Assembly: GCA_019915015.1 (NCBI GenBank)
Contig: JAHBBC010000007.1
Coordinates: 1,178,001-1,242,000, forward strand
Direction of reading: 5' to 3'
DNA length: 64,000 nt
From: Auriscalpium vulgare
Lineage: Eukaryota > Basidiomycota > Agaricomycetes > Russulales > Auriscalpiaceae
Shown: piece after piece, positions 1 through 10,456 of the stretch
Position numbering within the stretch: the stretch's first letter is position 1
How the letters are laid out: each line of letters opens with the position of its first letter
Notes under the pieces: model-generated
What the model was told of the DNA's origin: nothing
What the model saw: only the letters and a program-made list of their open reading frames with translations
Database searches by the model: none
Position numbers and translations under genes: made by a program

Positions 1-1025
1 ATCCGGTTGAAGTCGTTGAACTCAAAGGTAAAACGTCTGTTTCCATTTGAAGAACAAAACCGCTCACTAGCATCAATAATAGATACCGTGACGGACTTCT
101 CATGGGAACCAAAAGGCGAACGATTCGCCATCGTGTCAAGTAGCGATCCCAATCTCGGGAATCCGGGTCCTGGTATCACTATCAAGACCGACGTGAGCTT
201 CTACCAGTTGGACCATGGGAAGAACGACTTCAAGCTGCTCCGTAAGTGTCCCGAGTCCCGAGCTCTTCTTCTGCCGATGACTGATGCTGTGAGATAGGGA
301 CACTGGCCGGCCGCACGACGAACACAATTCGCTGGTCACCTCGGGGACGAAATGTCGTTCTCGCGACGGTCGGATCAACGTCCAAATCTGAGCTTGAGTT
401 CTGGGATCTTGACTTCAATCTGGACGAACTCAGCGGGCGCAGAGAAGGTCAGGCCCAGAAAGAGGATTGGGCGGCCGGCATCCAGCAGTTGGGTATCAGC
501 GACCACTATGGCGTTACCGACGTCGAATGGGACCCGAGTGGCCGTTACCTCGCCACTGCTGCCAGCGCCTGGACCCACACAGTGCGTGCTGAGATTTACT
601 TCTCAATGTTGATTATTTACATTCAAGTTCAGTTGGAAAACGGCTACGCTATCTGGGACTTCCGTGGTCAAGAGGTCGAGAGGCACCTTCTCGACCGATT
701 CAAACAGTTCCTTTGGCGCCCTCGTCCACCATCGCTGCTGAGCAAGGAGCAAAAGCGGTTGGTACGCAAGAATCTGAAGGAGTTCAGCCGTGCCTTTGAC
801 GAGGAAGATGCTGCGGAAGAGAGCAATGTCAGCGCTGAGCTTATCGCACACCGGAAGCGTCTGGTGGATGAGTGGAACGCATGGCGCGCGCGGTGCAAAG
901 AGGAAGTCGCAGAAGAGCTGGGGGTCGGGCAGGAACCCAGCGGGCGGCAGGAGGAAGAGCGAGAGGAGATCGAGGTGTGGGTGGAAGAGGTTATCGAGCA
1001 GACCGAGGAAGTGGTGGTTGACTGA
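1..1025 (+). CDS. PRT1: Eukaryotic translation initiation factor 3 subunit b (3' part)
   Basis: This is the C-terminal part of the eIF3 scaffold subunit b. eIF3b works in the cytoplasm in the 43S pre-initiation complex, where its WD40 propeller contacts the 40S subunit. Exons are <1..27, 83..241, 298..581 and 633..1025, joined at GT-AG introns that keep the frame; 286 residues are visible. Propeller blades show typical eIF3b stretches such as WEPKGERFAIVSSSD, VTDVEWDPSGRYLATA and NGYAIWDFRGQ. The charged tail with FKQFLWRPRPPSLLS and the acidic end match the family C-terminus that binds other eIF3 subunits. The N-terminal RRM and first blades lie outside the window. Identification is confident; exon borders are inferred by hand. 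Confidence 0.93.
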
Positions 1026-1346
1026 TGGGTGTGCGTGCGTGCGAGAGAGACTGTGCCGTGCATGCGGCCATGTACGCCACCGATGTAGTCGACGATAGAC
1101 TCTGCTCACTGGACGGCGGGAAGGAGCATGGGTCGCGTGGGAAGTGTGGGAAAGCGGAGGCCGGGGAGCAGTGAAAGCCGGCGGGTCCGATAGCTTTTCC
1201 GGATTGCCGATGGGCAGCGATGGGGCGATATCTTATCAGATACGGGTGCTCTTCGTCCTGCACCTCAGAATAAATATCTCCCAGCCCATTCACTCTCAAC
1301 GCACGGCCTGCCATTTGCTCTCACAGTCTCTCTCCAGAGACCTGCC
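1026..1346. other. Intergenic region, eIF3b 3' side to bZIP promoter
   Basis: This stretch of about 320 bp separates two tandem genes. It should hold the eIF3b 3' UTR and the promoter and 5' leader of the following bZIP gene. The part just before the ATG (about 1290-1346) is pyrimidine-rich, as is common in fungal promoters. I see no gene or repeat in it. Confidence 0.6.
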
Positions 1347-3241
1347 ATGTCCTCCGTCGCCAGGACCGAATCATCGTCACCCGTCGTGTCCTCCTCTTCC
1401 ACCCTCTGGGCAACAGGTATGTCCTCTCACTTTCACGCCAAGCGCGCCTCCAGACAACTCACTTCGAGCCAGCATCCAAGGAGTGGGTTATCCCTGCCAA
1501 GCCAAAGCCTGGTCGCAAGCCCAAGAAAGATGCCGTCATGACGCCCGTGGAGGACGACGAGGTAACCCACACATTCTCCAATTAACTCAGCCTCATGCTC
1601 ACGCCTCCTCAACCTCCAGGCTTCCGAAAGCAAAGGAAGGCGCATCCAGAACAGGTTCGGTCTATCCTTTGGTCCTCCATGAGAGATATTGACCGCCACG
1701 ACAGGGCAGCGCAGCGCGCGTTTCGCGAGCGCAAGCAATCTCAGCTTGCCGAACTGCAGGCGCGCATTCAAATGTACGAACAGGGCGAGATTGAGCGCAA
1801 TGTCGCGCTTCAGGCAGTCGCGAAGCGCCTGAAGGACGAGAACGACGTGTTGCGCAAGGAGAACTCTCTCCTCGAGGAGAAGGTCGCGCAGTACGAGCGC
1901 GAGCGCCAGGCACAGAAGGACTCGGACAACAAGCACTGGAGGGACGAAAGCTTCACCTCGGACGCCTACGGGCAGCTACCCGTCAGGAAGAAGGTCAGGC
2001 TCGCCATTGACACCAACTCTCCGTCCCAACCCAGCCCGCTTTCTCGTGCGTTCGCGCAGTCGCCCCCGTCCTTGGTGTCCTCCCCCGGCTCTTTCGAACC
2101 TTCGGAGAAAAGCTTCTCTCCTGTGCCGATGCAGTCCCAGTACCAGGGGACGGATTATACTCAACATCCTTCTCCCCTTGACAACATGTTCGACTTCCAG
2201 GTCGGTGCCAAGAGCAGTGTCTTCGGTGGCACGCCCCCCATGGAGGCATTCGATTGTGGGCTCTGCACCGCCGACACCTCTTGCGTGTGCCGAGAGATGG
2301 CCCTTCACCAGGCTTCAAGAGGCATGATCATGCAAACCGACTCACCCTTCAAGATGGAGTCGGTCGAGCCTGCCACGATTGTGGAGTTGGTCATGCGATC
2401 TCCGGTACGGCCGTCAACGACTGCAGACCGCTCCTCCATCCTCGATAATCTACCTGCATACCAACCCCCTGTACCCCTCCGTCGCCGCGCAGCAAATCCC
2501 TTGGCGAAGTCGCTTTTCCCTGTCTCAGCACCGTCGGCAACGCCTGCGGATTGCTCCGGCGATCCGTCCAATTGTATGGCTTGCGCCGACGATGTCTTCG
2601 GCAAAGCCTTTTGTGTGGCCATTGGAGAATCGGTAGCCGCTTCGTGCGACAACTGCCCTAGCCAGCATGGCTCGGACGGAACAGGGGTTCACACAGCCGC
2701 GGAGAGCGGTGGAAACTGTCGCGGGTTATGCAACGGCAGCGTCCCTCCCAGCACTCAATTACTTCCCGGCCCTCCCAACACTCTCGCGACGTTAGCAAAC
2801 GCATCCGTTGCACCGGAGGTTATCCCGACCAACGAGGCATGGCAGCGTATCAAGTCTCACCCGAACGTCTCGTTCGCCGATCTTTCGCTTCTCGCGGACG
2901 TGGTTGCCCGACGATCCAAGTGCACAGGGCCCACCGTGGTGATCTCCCCCGCGCTCGGATCTATCACACCAGAGCGATCCATGTCTCCGGACAATCTCCG
3001 CACCCCGCAGGTGCCAGAGTTGCCGGTCAATAGAGACGGCCACCCTGTTCTACTCTCGGACCCTCACGCACATTATCGCATGAAACAAGAAGGACGCATC
3101 GTCGGCTCTTCGTCTCCTCCGAGACTGGTCCCGCACGAGGAACTGCAGTGTTCACGCAACCGAGTCATCCGCGAGGTGCATGCTGACGGAGTTCTGGAGG
3201 CACTCCGGATCCTTGACGCCAAGTTTGCCGCCGAGCCGTGA
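1347..3241 (+). CDS. hapX: HapX-type bZIP iron-response regulator
   Basis: Exons are 1347..1416, 1473..1561, 1620..1654 and 1705..3241 (576 residues). Exon 2 encodes EWVIPAKPKPGRKPKKD, which matches the Hap4-like motif by which HapX binds the CCAAT-binding complex. A PAP1/YAP-type basic region with NRAAQRAFR (about residues 64-72) and a leucine-zipper coiled coil follow. Further on are cysteine clusters: CGLCTADTSCVC near residue 250, CSGDPSNCMAC near 350, CDNC near 380 and CRGLC near 405. These resemble the HapX cysteine-rich regions that sense iron-sulfur status. In known fungi HapX represses iron-consuming genes when iron is low and helps detoxify excess iron, acting in the nucleus. The order Hap4L motif, bZIP, Cys clusters separates it from plain AP-1/Yap1 factors. 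The function is inferred from this architecture. Confidence 0.85.
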
Positions 3242-3448
3242 CGGAAGAGTCGACGATAATATCACTGTGCAGTATTGTAGGATCGCGCATCTACCTTATT
3301 ACTTCTCCTACATATAGGTCATTTCATGTCTTCCTGCCCAGATTTAGCGGAGAGGACAGAGGTAGAGTTCAGTGTGGCAATGAGATGTCAGTTCTTATAA
3401 TCCTCCGCTTGATGTCCCGAGCCCACGACGACATCTGTACTACGAATC

Positions 3449-6094
3449 TCACTTCCCGCCAGCTGCTTTCCTACCGAAAGAACGCCACGTACGTGCCAAA
3501 CTCTGCACCTTCCACCGGAAGCCTTTTCGATCGGTCTTCGCCAACATCTTGCTCCTCTTGCCATCGACCTTCAACACTCGAAATAGAGCAATCAACGTCT
3601 TCAGGGAAGCAGCATGGAGGCTCTTGGGGAACGGCGCTACATATGTCCACAGGCCGATGAGGGTCCGGCGTGCGAGTCGATGGCTTCCTGCAGCGAAGAA
3701 GGCACTGGTGACGGTATCGATTGCGGCGACGTCTGGGCGGATACCAGTTGCAATCATATCCTGAAATGTGCGCATTGCCTCCATGGGATCGCCTTGACGA
3801 GCATACCCGACTATGAGCATGGTGTACATGACGCGATTCGGCCTGACGCGCGCCTTCCAAGCAGCGTTCATGACGCCTTTCGCAGCACCAAAGTCACCAG
3901 CGGCTACGTAGCCCTCCATCAACGCGGCATAGTGGTATCGGTTCGGGTGCATGCCCCTGTCGAGCATCGTCTGAAAGACATCCTTCGCTGCGTGCATGTC
4001 TAGCTTGGTAACCCCTTCGTGCCGGATGCGCAGCGTGAGCATAGCCCGATTGGCCCGGATGCCGCGTTGGGATAGCGATTGAATCATCGGGCGGACAGAG
4101 TCAGTGATGGATGGTGGGGGATGTATGCCAGCAGTAGGATCGAAAGGCTCGCCCATCTTCACAGACCGGTCTGCATGGTCACGTCCGTTGAGCACGAGAC
4201 GCGCCGCGCCGTGCCAGCCCGATTCCATGGCCGCATGGTTTTCCTCGCGTAAGATGGCCCTGTAGATGATCTCCAGCTGCCCAAGTGATGGACGCGATAT
4301 GGCGAACAGCATATTCCTCAGGGTCCTGATCAACACAGCAGGGTGTGCACCCACCGAGCGGTCTAGATACCTGAGGAGTAGCTCGGCTGTGTGGTCGTCC
4401 GGTTGCACAGAACACGCCCGCATCAACTGTAGGATCATCCGTGCAGTCTTTAGGCCGCGAAGGCGAAGAACTCCGTGCAAACACGCGTTGATGATCTCCG
4501 TGGTTGGCTTCGCTTGTATGGCGGCTATGTGAGGCTCTTCGGATTCTTCGGGTTTAAGACCGAAGCGGTGGCCAAGCCGTGCAAGACGTGCCTGTGCTGG
4601 CACATTGCCCTCACAAAACCTTGTCACCATGCGCAACGCAGCGCCCGGTCGGTGAGCTGCGAAGTGCAAGCGAACGAGGGCCGCGGCAAAGCGAGCGTCC
4701 GGTTGGATGTCGGCATGCAACATGTGTCGCGTGAGTGCGCGCGCGGAAGTGATATCGCGTCGAGATGCTGCGTGGTTGATGAGGATGGTGTAAGTAGCGA
4801 CATCGGGATATATGCGCGTCGCCTCTGAGACACGCCGTAAGGATATGACCGCGAGCGCTTCCTTCGTCGCAGTCGAGGAACCGACGTCGTGGAGGGAAGA
4901 ATCTTCGGGGGGGCGCAACAAACGGGAAACATCCAACGCATCGAAAGTCATTAGCCCAAGTAGAGAAGCTAAGCGTTCTGTGTCGTTGGCGTCGACGCTG
5001 ATTTGAACGAGCGCATTTAATAAGCAGGTAGCTGTCCGTGCGTCTGCGTTTTGAAGGGCAGTCAAAGCTTGAGTCTGGACTGCAGGATCGGGGCCTAATG
5101 TGCGATAGGCCGCGGTCACAACAGCCAGTGTGGTGTGTTCGATGGGAAATCCGACCCTCTCCATTCTCTGCAGCGCGTCCATAGCCATTGGGAGGTTTTG
5201 ATTGCGTATGTGACCGGAAATAAGGAGATGATATGTGCGCCTGCCCGGTTGAATTCCTTCCTGCTCGAACTTCTCCGTCACACGTTCCAGATGTGCGTAT
5301 TGGGCTTGCTGAATATAAGCGAGGGTCTGCCAATCGAGCAATCTGCCGCTGAGGTGCCCTAAGTGTCGTCTTGCCATTGCCACCAACTGGAGCATCAACT
5401 TCCATTCTCCAATGGCAGCAAACCGGAGTGCCATTCGTTCGTACTGGTCGCGTCCAATCTCCGTTTCCAGCCGATGCGCGAGCGCCAGTACGCGCAGAGC
5501 CCTGTACGGGACCCCGCCATCGAGCACAGACCTTGCAAGCCGGCCTGCCTGGCGTCCGCTGAGAAAGGCACGTAAGAAACGACCGCCCCCCGGCAGTAGC
5601 TCGAGCTGCTGCAATAGAACTTCCCGAGGCACTTTCCATATGACAGCACTGTCGATCAAGGCTAATAACTCGTGTGGAAGGCGAGGATTTGGCGTCGGAA
5701 TGGAGGATGGCGGGGGATGCGGCATGACGGGTGACGTCTGGCCTGACGTGGGCAGTGTGCCTGTGCTGGCAGGGAGAATGGGCGGAGACATGCTTGAAAC
5801 TGTGGTTGCGGTCCCGGGGTGTTGATGTGATGATTCTGCGCCGCGCGAAGTACACTGAGACCGCTCAACCATCGTGGTGAAGCCAATCGGACAGCAGCAG
5901 GTGGAAAGATGGCCGGGCATGAAAGGCGTGGAAGATGAAGAGGATGCCTGCAACCACGGCCGACTCTCCAGAGCATCGACAGCCAGGCTGAATGTCAGAC
6001 AATGGCGGCCGAGCACCGTTGACTGGACGCGTCGACGGTCGACGTAAAAATCATCAGTGAAAAATGTTGGCCGCAGATAGTCAGACACGCACAA
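3449..6094 (-). CDS. Pentatricopeptide-repeat protein, probably mitochondrial
   Basis: One uninterrupted frame of 881 codons. Many degenerate 35-residue helical repeats fit the PPR consensus, for example TYTILINHAASRRD followed by HADIQPD, and YTMLIVGYARQGD followed by ATGIRPD near the C-terminus. PPR proteins bind RNA and act in organellar RNA stability, processing or translation. The first Met (6094) gives a leader of mixed character. The Met at 5918-5920 (residue 59) is another possible start, followed by a Ser/Cys/Arg-rich stretch that could be a targeting sequence. The gene is intronless, unlike its neighbours. It converges with the HapX gene about 205 bp away. Which RNA it serves cannot be told from the sequence. 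Confidence 0.82.
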   Translation of the reverse strand: MCVSDYLRPTFFTDDFYVDRRRVQSTVLGRHCLTFSLAVDALESRPWLQASSSSSTPFMPGHLSTCCCPIGFTTMVERSQCTSRGAESSHQHPGTATTVSSMSPPILPASTGTLPTSGQTSPVMPHPPPSSIPTPNPRLPHELLALIDSAVIWKVPREVLLQQLELLPGGGRFLRAFLSGRQAGRLARSVLDGGVPYRALRVLALAHRLETEIGRDQYERMALRFAAIGEWKLMLQLVAMARRHLGHLSGRLLDWQTLAYIQQAQYAHLERVTEKFEQEGIQPGRRTYHLLISGHIRNQNLPMAMDALQRMERVGFPIEHTTLAVVTAAYRTLGPDPAVQTQALTALQNADARTATCLLNALVQISVDANDTERLASLLGLMTFDALDVSRLLRPPEDSSLHDVGSSTATKEALAVISLRRVSEATRIYPDVATYTILINHAASRRDITSARALTRHMLHADIQPDARFAAALVRLHFAAHRPGAALRMVTRFCEGNVPAQARLARLGHRFGLKPEESEEPHIAAIQAKPTTEIINACLHGVLRLRGLKTARMILQLMRACSVQPDDHTAELLLRYLDRSVGAHPAVLIRTLRNMLFAISRPSLGQLEIIYRAILREENHAAMESGWHGAARLVLNGRDHADRSVKMGEPFDPTAGIHPPPSITDSVRPMIQSLSQRGIRANRAMLTLRIRHEGVTKLDMHAAKDVFQTMLDRGMHPNRYHYAALMEGYVAAGDFGAAKGVMNAAWKARVRPNRVMYTMLIVGYARQGDPMEAMRTFQDMIATGIRPDVAAIDTVTSAFFAAGSHRLARRTLIGLWTYVAPFPKSLHAASLKTLIALFRVLKVDGKRSKMLAKTDRKGFRWKVQSLARTWRSFGRKAAGGK

Positions 6095-8342
6095 AAGCAG
6101 TCGGTACTAAGGCGATAGAGTGGGCGATGAAGGGGTGAACATAGGATGGGAGCCAACGCGAGTGGTCACCGTGGTTGGCGTTGTGCAGCTGGCAGGCTGA
6201 GACGCAGAGGGCTGGCCGCGGTCTGAGTCTCACGGCGGGACTAGGCGCGTCCAGCCGCCGCGTGGGACCGTCGCCTCCGTCGCCTGAGCTCAACTGCAGC
6301 CCAACAATACTTCGCAACGTCAACGTCCTGCGTCCAACGTTCAAACGTTCATCATATGTCTCCGTCCTGTAGTGCCTCTCAATTAATGTCACTACCGTGG
6401 CACGCCGACGCGTAAAGTCCCCCTTCGGCATCTCCTCAATTGATGTCTACAAGCCCAATTTCATACTGTGAAACCCCATCTTCTTGCGATCGTGTCACAC
6501 AAGGATGGGCCCCCATGTCAGCATGTGAGCCCACGGCCACCATCACGATCGGCAAGTGGCCTTGATTGAAGACAGTGGCCTCCGCGGCACCATTCTTTCT
6601 GTCCGCCTCATCTCCGCTGGGTAGACAGCACATCGTTAATTGATGTTTTAGAATGCGACGGATCCGTGTGCTGGACACATACCGAAAGGGCTCTTGCCGC
6701 TGCAGGTCTTGTTGTCGAGTCTGGTCGCCGTGTACCGACGCCGCGGCGCCCCCTCGCACTTCAAACTAACCTCGCTTGAAGCGGGTATCATATCTGTTCT
6801 GCTCTCGAGATGATTCCATGAGCACTACTCGCAATCTGTGCGGAAAGCCTCTCCGCCGATTGCGATCGACAGCCAATTCCTCCAAGTGATGGGATCCCTT
6901 GGGATCCTCTGTCGGGGATCGTGACCACTTGTTGATCACATTTTTGATCGAATGATTCCTCGAGCCTCTCGCTCACCTCAGCTCCTGCGGGCCAGCGGCT
7001 GGCAGTGTAGCGAGAGCGGACGCAAGGCTTGCAGATGTGAAGTCGCGGCAAGTCGTTGAGAGCTCGCCAGTGATTCGGTGACATGAGCTCCCCAATGACC
7101 AAGATGCCGAGGACGTTGAAGCTGTACGGAGGAGATCGACAAGCGACTGCGGCACTGAGCGACAATCTGTGGGTGTTGAACGCCGAGGGGGATGTTGATG
7201 GGCTGTGGTCCTTAGCCGGTCTCACATGCACGCCGTCGTCGGAGCACGTCCGAGAACCTCGGCCCGTTATGTGCACTCGATTGCACGGCAGCAGAGAGCA
7301 GAGCAAGCGGGCGAGGGCACAAGAGCGAGTGGCAAAGACTGGCTGAGTGACCGCGGGCGAGTGACCGCGGGCGACTGCAGCTCGGCGCGGAACCAGACGG
7401 TATGGATTTCCTATTCGATCCTGCGGCCCTTGTCTGCAACAACGCCGTCACGCTACTTGACCGTCTGATAGGCGGCGATGTGTAGCTCATACGGATGTTG
7501 GGTCAACAGACGCCAATAACGGAAGTCGTCTCGAGGGCGTCGCTGGGCGTCCCTTACGGCACTATCACTGATCCCGATGGGCATCACTTCGGAAACCCAA
7601 CTGGCGCCCGCCGAAGACGCATGGGATGTATGTCCGGCTGTATACATGCTTGATCCATGATTGGAGTCTGACGGTCGGGCGGCATGCGTGGCAGAGGCGC
7701 AGGCGGCCAGCGACAGCGGCGCCGCACTCGACAGAGGCGCGGGTGAAGCATGGAAGACGTCTGTGGCAGCGTCCGACGGGGGGCACAGACACGAGGGGCC
7801 CGCCGTGACTTACGCGTGCCGTCGTGGGCGCAGATTGGCATAAGTCGATTCGTGATCGGGTCGCGCCCAGAGTCTGGCCGCCCGTTCCGCCTTGAACGCT
7901 GATTTCATGAGGGCCCCCGTTAGGACGCCTGCCGACCTCGTCAAGTCCATCAATCTTGTTCTGACCCCGCGCAACCACCTTGTCACAAGCCGCCCTCCGT
8001 TGTCCCGGGATGCATCAATCTGCTGACACGCATGTCCGTCAACACTGCCGTTCTCCTTCACCAGGCTTTTCGGATCCAGGGTCTGCGCCGAACTCCACGA
8101 ACTGCCAGGCGCCGTCAGATTTTTATTGCCTTCTCAGCGCCTTGCCCAATCTCGCCAGGGGTCACAGATCTTGACTTTCGCAATCTCCAGTATTCCCTGG
8201 CGACGGCATATGGCCCACATGTTTCACCACTCCCTCATCCCGACCAGTTCGATTCGCGTGTGGCAGATTATGCGTCCTTTTTTCGCCAATCTATAAAGGT
8301 CTGCCGTCTCTCCAGATGTCAATCCATCCTCCACATCCTCTC
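6095..8342. other. Long gene-poor region
   Basis: About 2.2 kb with no coding region I can support. The longest open frames (minus strand 6788-7306 and 7565-7978) have no recognisable domain, no convincing splice continuation and Ser/Arg-rich shadow-like composition. A short motif, TCAATTRATGTC, occurs at 6379-6390 and 6436-6447, with a related TTAATTGATGTT at about 6636. A 14-bp unit, GAGTGACCGCGGGC, is duplicated in tandem near 7345-7373. The right end should hold the promoter of the adenylate-forming enzyme. The left end should hold the leader of the PPR gene. Confidence 0.5.
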
Positions 8343-10178
8343 ATGGCTTCTTCCCTCCAATCCCACCTCACAGTGCTCGAGGCCAGCGCGGCCCTGTACG
8401 CCTCCTCCCCTGCCTTCCAGCTTCCCCGATGTGATCTGCAGTCGGGAGACGTTGAAGACTGGTCGCCGGTCACCTATTCCCAATTCCAAAGAGACGTGGA
8501 GGTCTTTGCAAGGCACTGGGCTCGCGTCCTCAGGACCGACGGCATCCCCCAGCGATCCGTCATCGGTGTCTGGTTAGTACCTGACCGATTTAGGCTTTGG
8601 GGAGTCGGCTCATTGGTCTTGCAGGGCCGGAGGCCTCACCTATACCGATGTCCTGCACATATATGGCCTCTCCAGGGCGGGCTATATCCCTCAGCTATTC
8701 AGCGTGCGGCTGCCGAACCCCGTCGTTGTCTTCGAGCTGCTCGTCAGGGCCAAGGCGCGCGCTCTTCTGTATGACGCCGGCTTCGCGTCTATTCTTGCGG
8801 ACAGTCCCGTGCCCACGCACCGCGCAGTAGACTTCCAAGAAATCGATCCCCGTGATGAACCATTGCCGGTGCTCCCTCCCGTCCTCAGCAAGGAAGACAC
8901 CTTATTTGTCTTCCACACGAGCGGCTCGACGTCTGGCAGCCCCAAGCTTGTGCCTTGCAGCTACAGGTGGTTCGATGCTGCGATCATGAAGTCTCACCAG
9001 ATCGGCGCACCGAAGCACGATGGTCGTCGCGATGTCACCGTGTGGATGGGCAGCATGTGCCACATTGGACAGACCTTCAGTACGTCGCTTACTCCTTTCC
9101 AAGCCTTCACTGTCTGACCTTCATTGCAGTGCTTGTCGGGTCACTTCAGCATGGTGCCTGTACTATCCAGCCTTCCAAGATTGCCTTCTCGGCAACAGAA
9201 ATGTCCGAGATGGTTCAGAAGTGTGGTCTCAACAGACTGAACCAGTTCGCCACGTTCCTCGGCGGCCATCTGAAGAATTCTCGCCAGAATCCGAAGCTCC
9301 TCGCGCTGCTCCAAAGTCTAGACGAAGTCCTTTACAGTGGACTGCCTTTGGCGCGCGAGGAAGAGACGTGGGCCTATCAAAACGGAATTAAGCTCATCGT
9401 AAGCGAGCTCCTTAAACGTCAACTTACTTCTTGAATTGACAAATAACCTGCAGAATCTCTTCGGCAGCACCGAATGCGGCGCAATGCTGTTGTCAGTAGG
9501 CGGTTCTGATGAGAACGCGCCCTTGTTGCGGGCTCTCAGAGGCACATCGTACGAATTTATTCCCATCGCGTCTGCCCGCGCTGCCATGCAGTCGGAATCT
9601 GGAGAGCACACGTCGACCTCGCAATTGCGCGAGCTTGTCATCCTCGCGGATTCCGGCGATTGCCCCGACTCTTCGCTGCGCGCAGCCGACGGACATTTCC
9701 ACACCGGCGACTTATTCCTTGAAGTCGAGCCCGGTCTCTATTCATTCCGGGGCAGAGACGATGATTGGATCAAGAGCGAGAACAGCTTGCGCTGTGACAC
9801 AAAGTTAGTCGCCAACTCATCGTTCGTTTTGGATACATGCTAACATTCATTAATCTCAGAGCTATCGAGGACAACGTCTTAGCCACTTGCGCAGATCTCG
9901 TGTCACAGTGCATCGTGGTTGGGAATGGGCGGCCATCGCCTGTCTTATTCATCGAGCAGGCCACGGACGCAGCCCACTCGAAACTTAAGCGGGAGATCCT
10001 GCGCCGCACACGCCAATTCCACTCCAGGCGCTACCTCCATGAACGCATAACATCTGCCGATATGATCGTGATTGTCGACAAGGGCGCGTTGCCCAGGACA
10101 GCGACCAAGGGCAACATCCGCCGCAAGGCAACGGAGGAATTATACCAGCCTTTATTAGACAAGATTTTCGGGATCTAA
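8343..10178 (+). CDS. Stand-alone adenylate-forming (AMP-binding) enzyme
   Basis: Exons 8343..8572, 8625..9079, 9130..9398, 9454..9803 and 9860..10178 give 540 residues. Core motifs of the ANL superfamily appear in order: the phosphate-binding loop FHTSGSTSGSPK, the NLFGSTECG motif, HTGDLF, and the C-terminal LPRTATKGNIRRKA region, whose lysine is the usual catalytic residue. The enzyme should activate a carboxylic acid as its acyl-AMP. The sequence resembles the adenylation domain of fungal NRPS-like reductases and acyl-CoA synthetases. However, no carrier protein, reductase or thioesterase domain follows, and the reading frame ends soon after the A10-type motif. The substrate cannot be predicted. 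No other secondary-metabolism gene lies nearby. Confidence 0.85.
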
Positions 10179-10240
10179 CACGCACGCGGATAATTGCTCA
10201 CATTCCATCCCATCTGCATATCCTTAGACTTGCATCATCT

Positions 10241-10272
10241 CATCTATCCATCCATCCACCCATCCATCCATC
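10241..10272. repeat. CATC microsatellite
   Basis: A short run of imperfect CATC/ATCC units lies 60 bp after the stop codon of the adenylate-forming enzyme gene. An 11-base T run follows near 10390. Both sit in the gap between two convergent genes, probably in 3' UTR sequence. Confidence 0.8.
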
Positions 10273-10456
10273 GTAGACTAGCTTATTGGTCACTGTAAAG
10301 GGGATTTCGGGACACTCGACACATACTCATCGCATTTATTTTAACTTGTCTGTACTCTATTACTGCTGTCTGTACTCGCACTACTGTAATTTTTTTTTTT
10401 TGGAAATGTCCAGCCGTAGGGTTTTCATACATGCGCGCGAAGTCACGCACCAAAAA

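Noticed and set aside
603..1109. 168-codon minus-strand open frame antisense to eIF3b
   Set aside because: It is a mirror of a conserved, highly charged coding region. The translation is Ser/Leu/His-rich with no domain or splice continuation.
6788..7306. 172-codon minus-strand open frame in the gene-poor region
   Set aside because: No motif, no neighbouring exon in frame, and a composition like other shadow frames. Listed as empty sequence instead.
1347..10178. A siderophore cluster (HapX plus adenylate-forming enzyme)
   Set aside because: There is no siderophore NRPS, ornithine monooxygenase or transporter in the window. The enzyme lacks signs of a mevalonyl-CoA ligase, and a PPR gene and 2 kb of empty DNA lie between.
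10241..10272. Possible telomere-like or CRISPR-like array
   Set aside because: It is a simple CATC microsatellite with no spacers. No repeat-spacer array exists anywhere in the window, as expected for a fungus.
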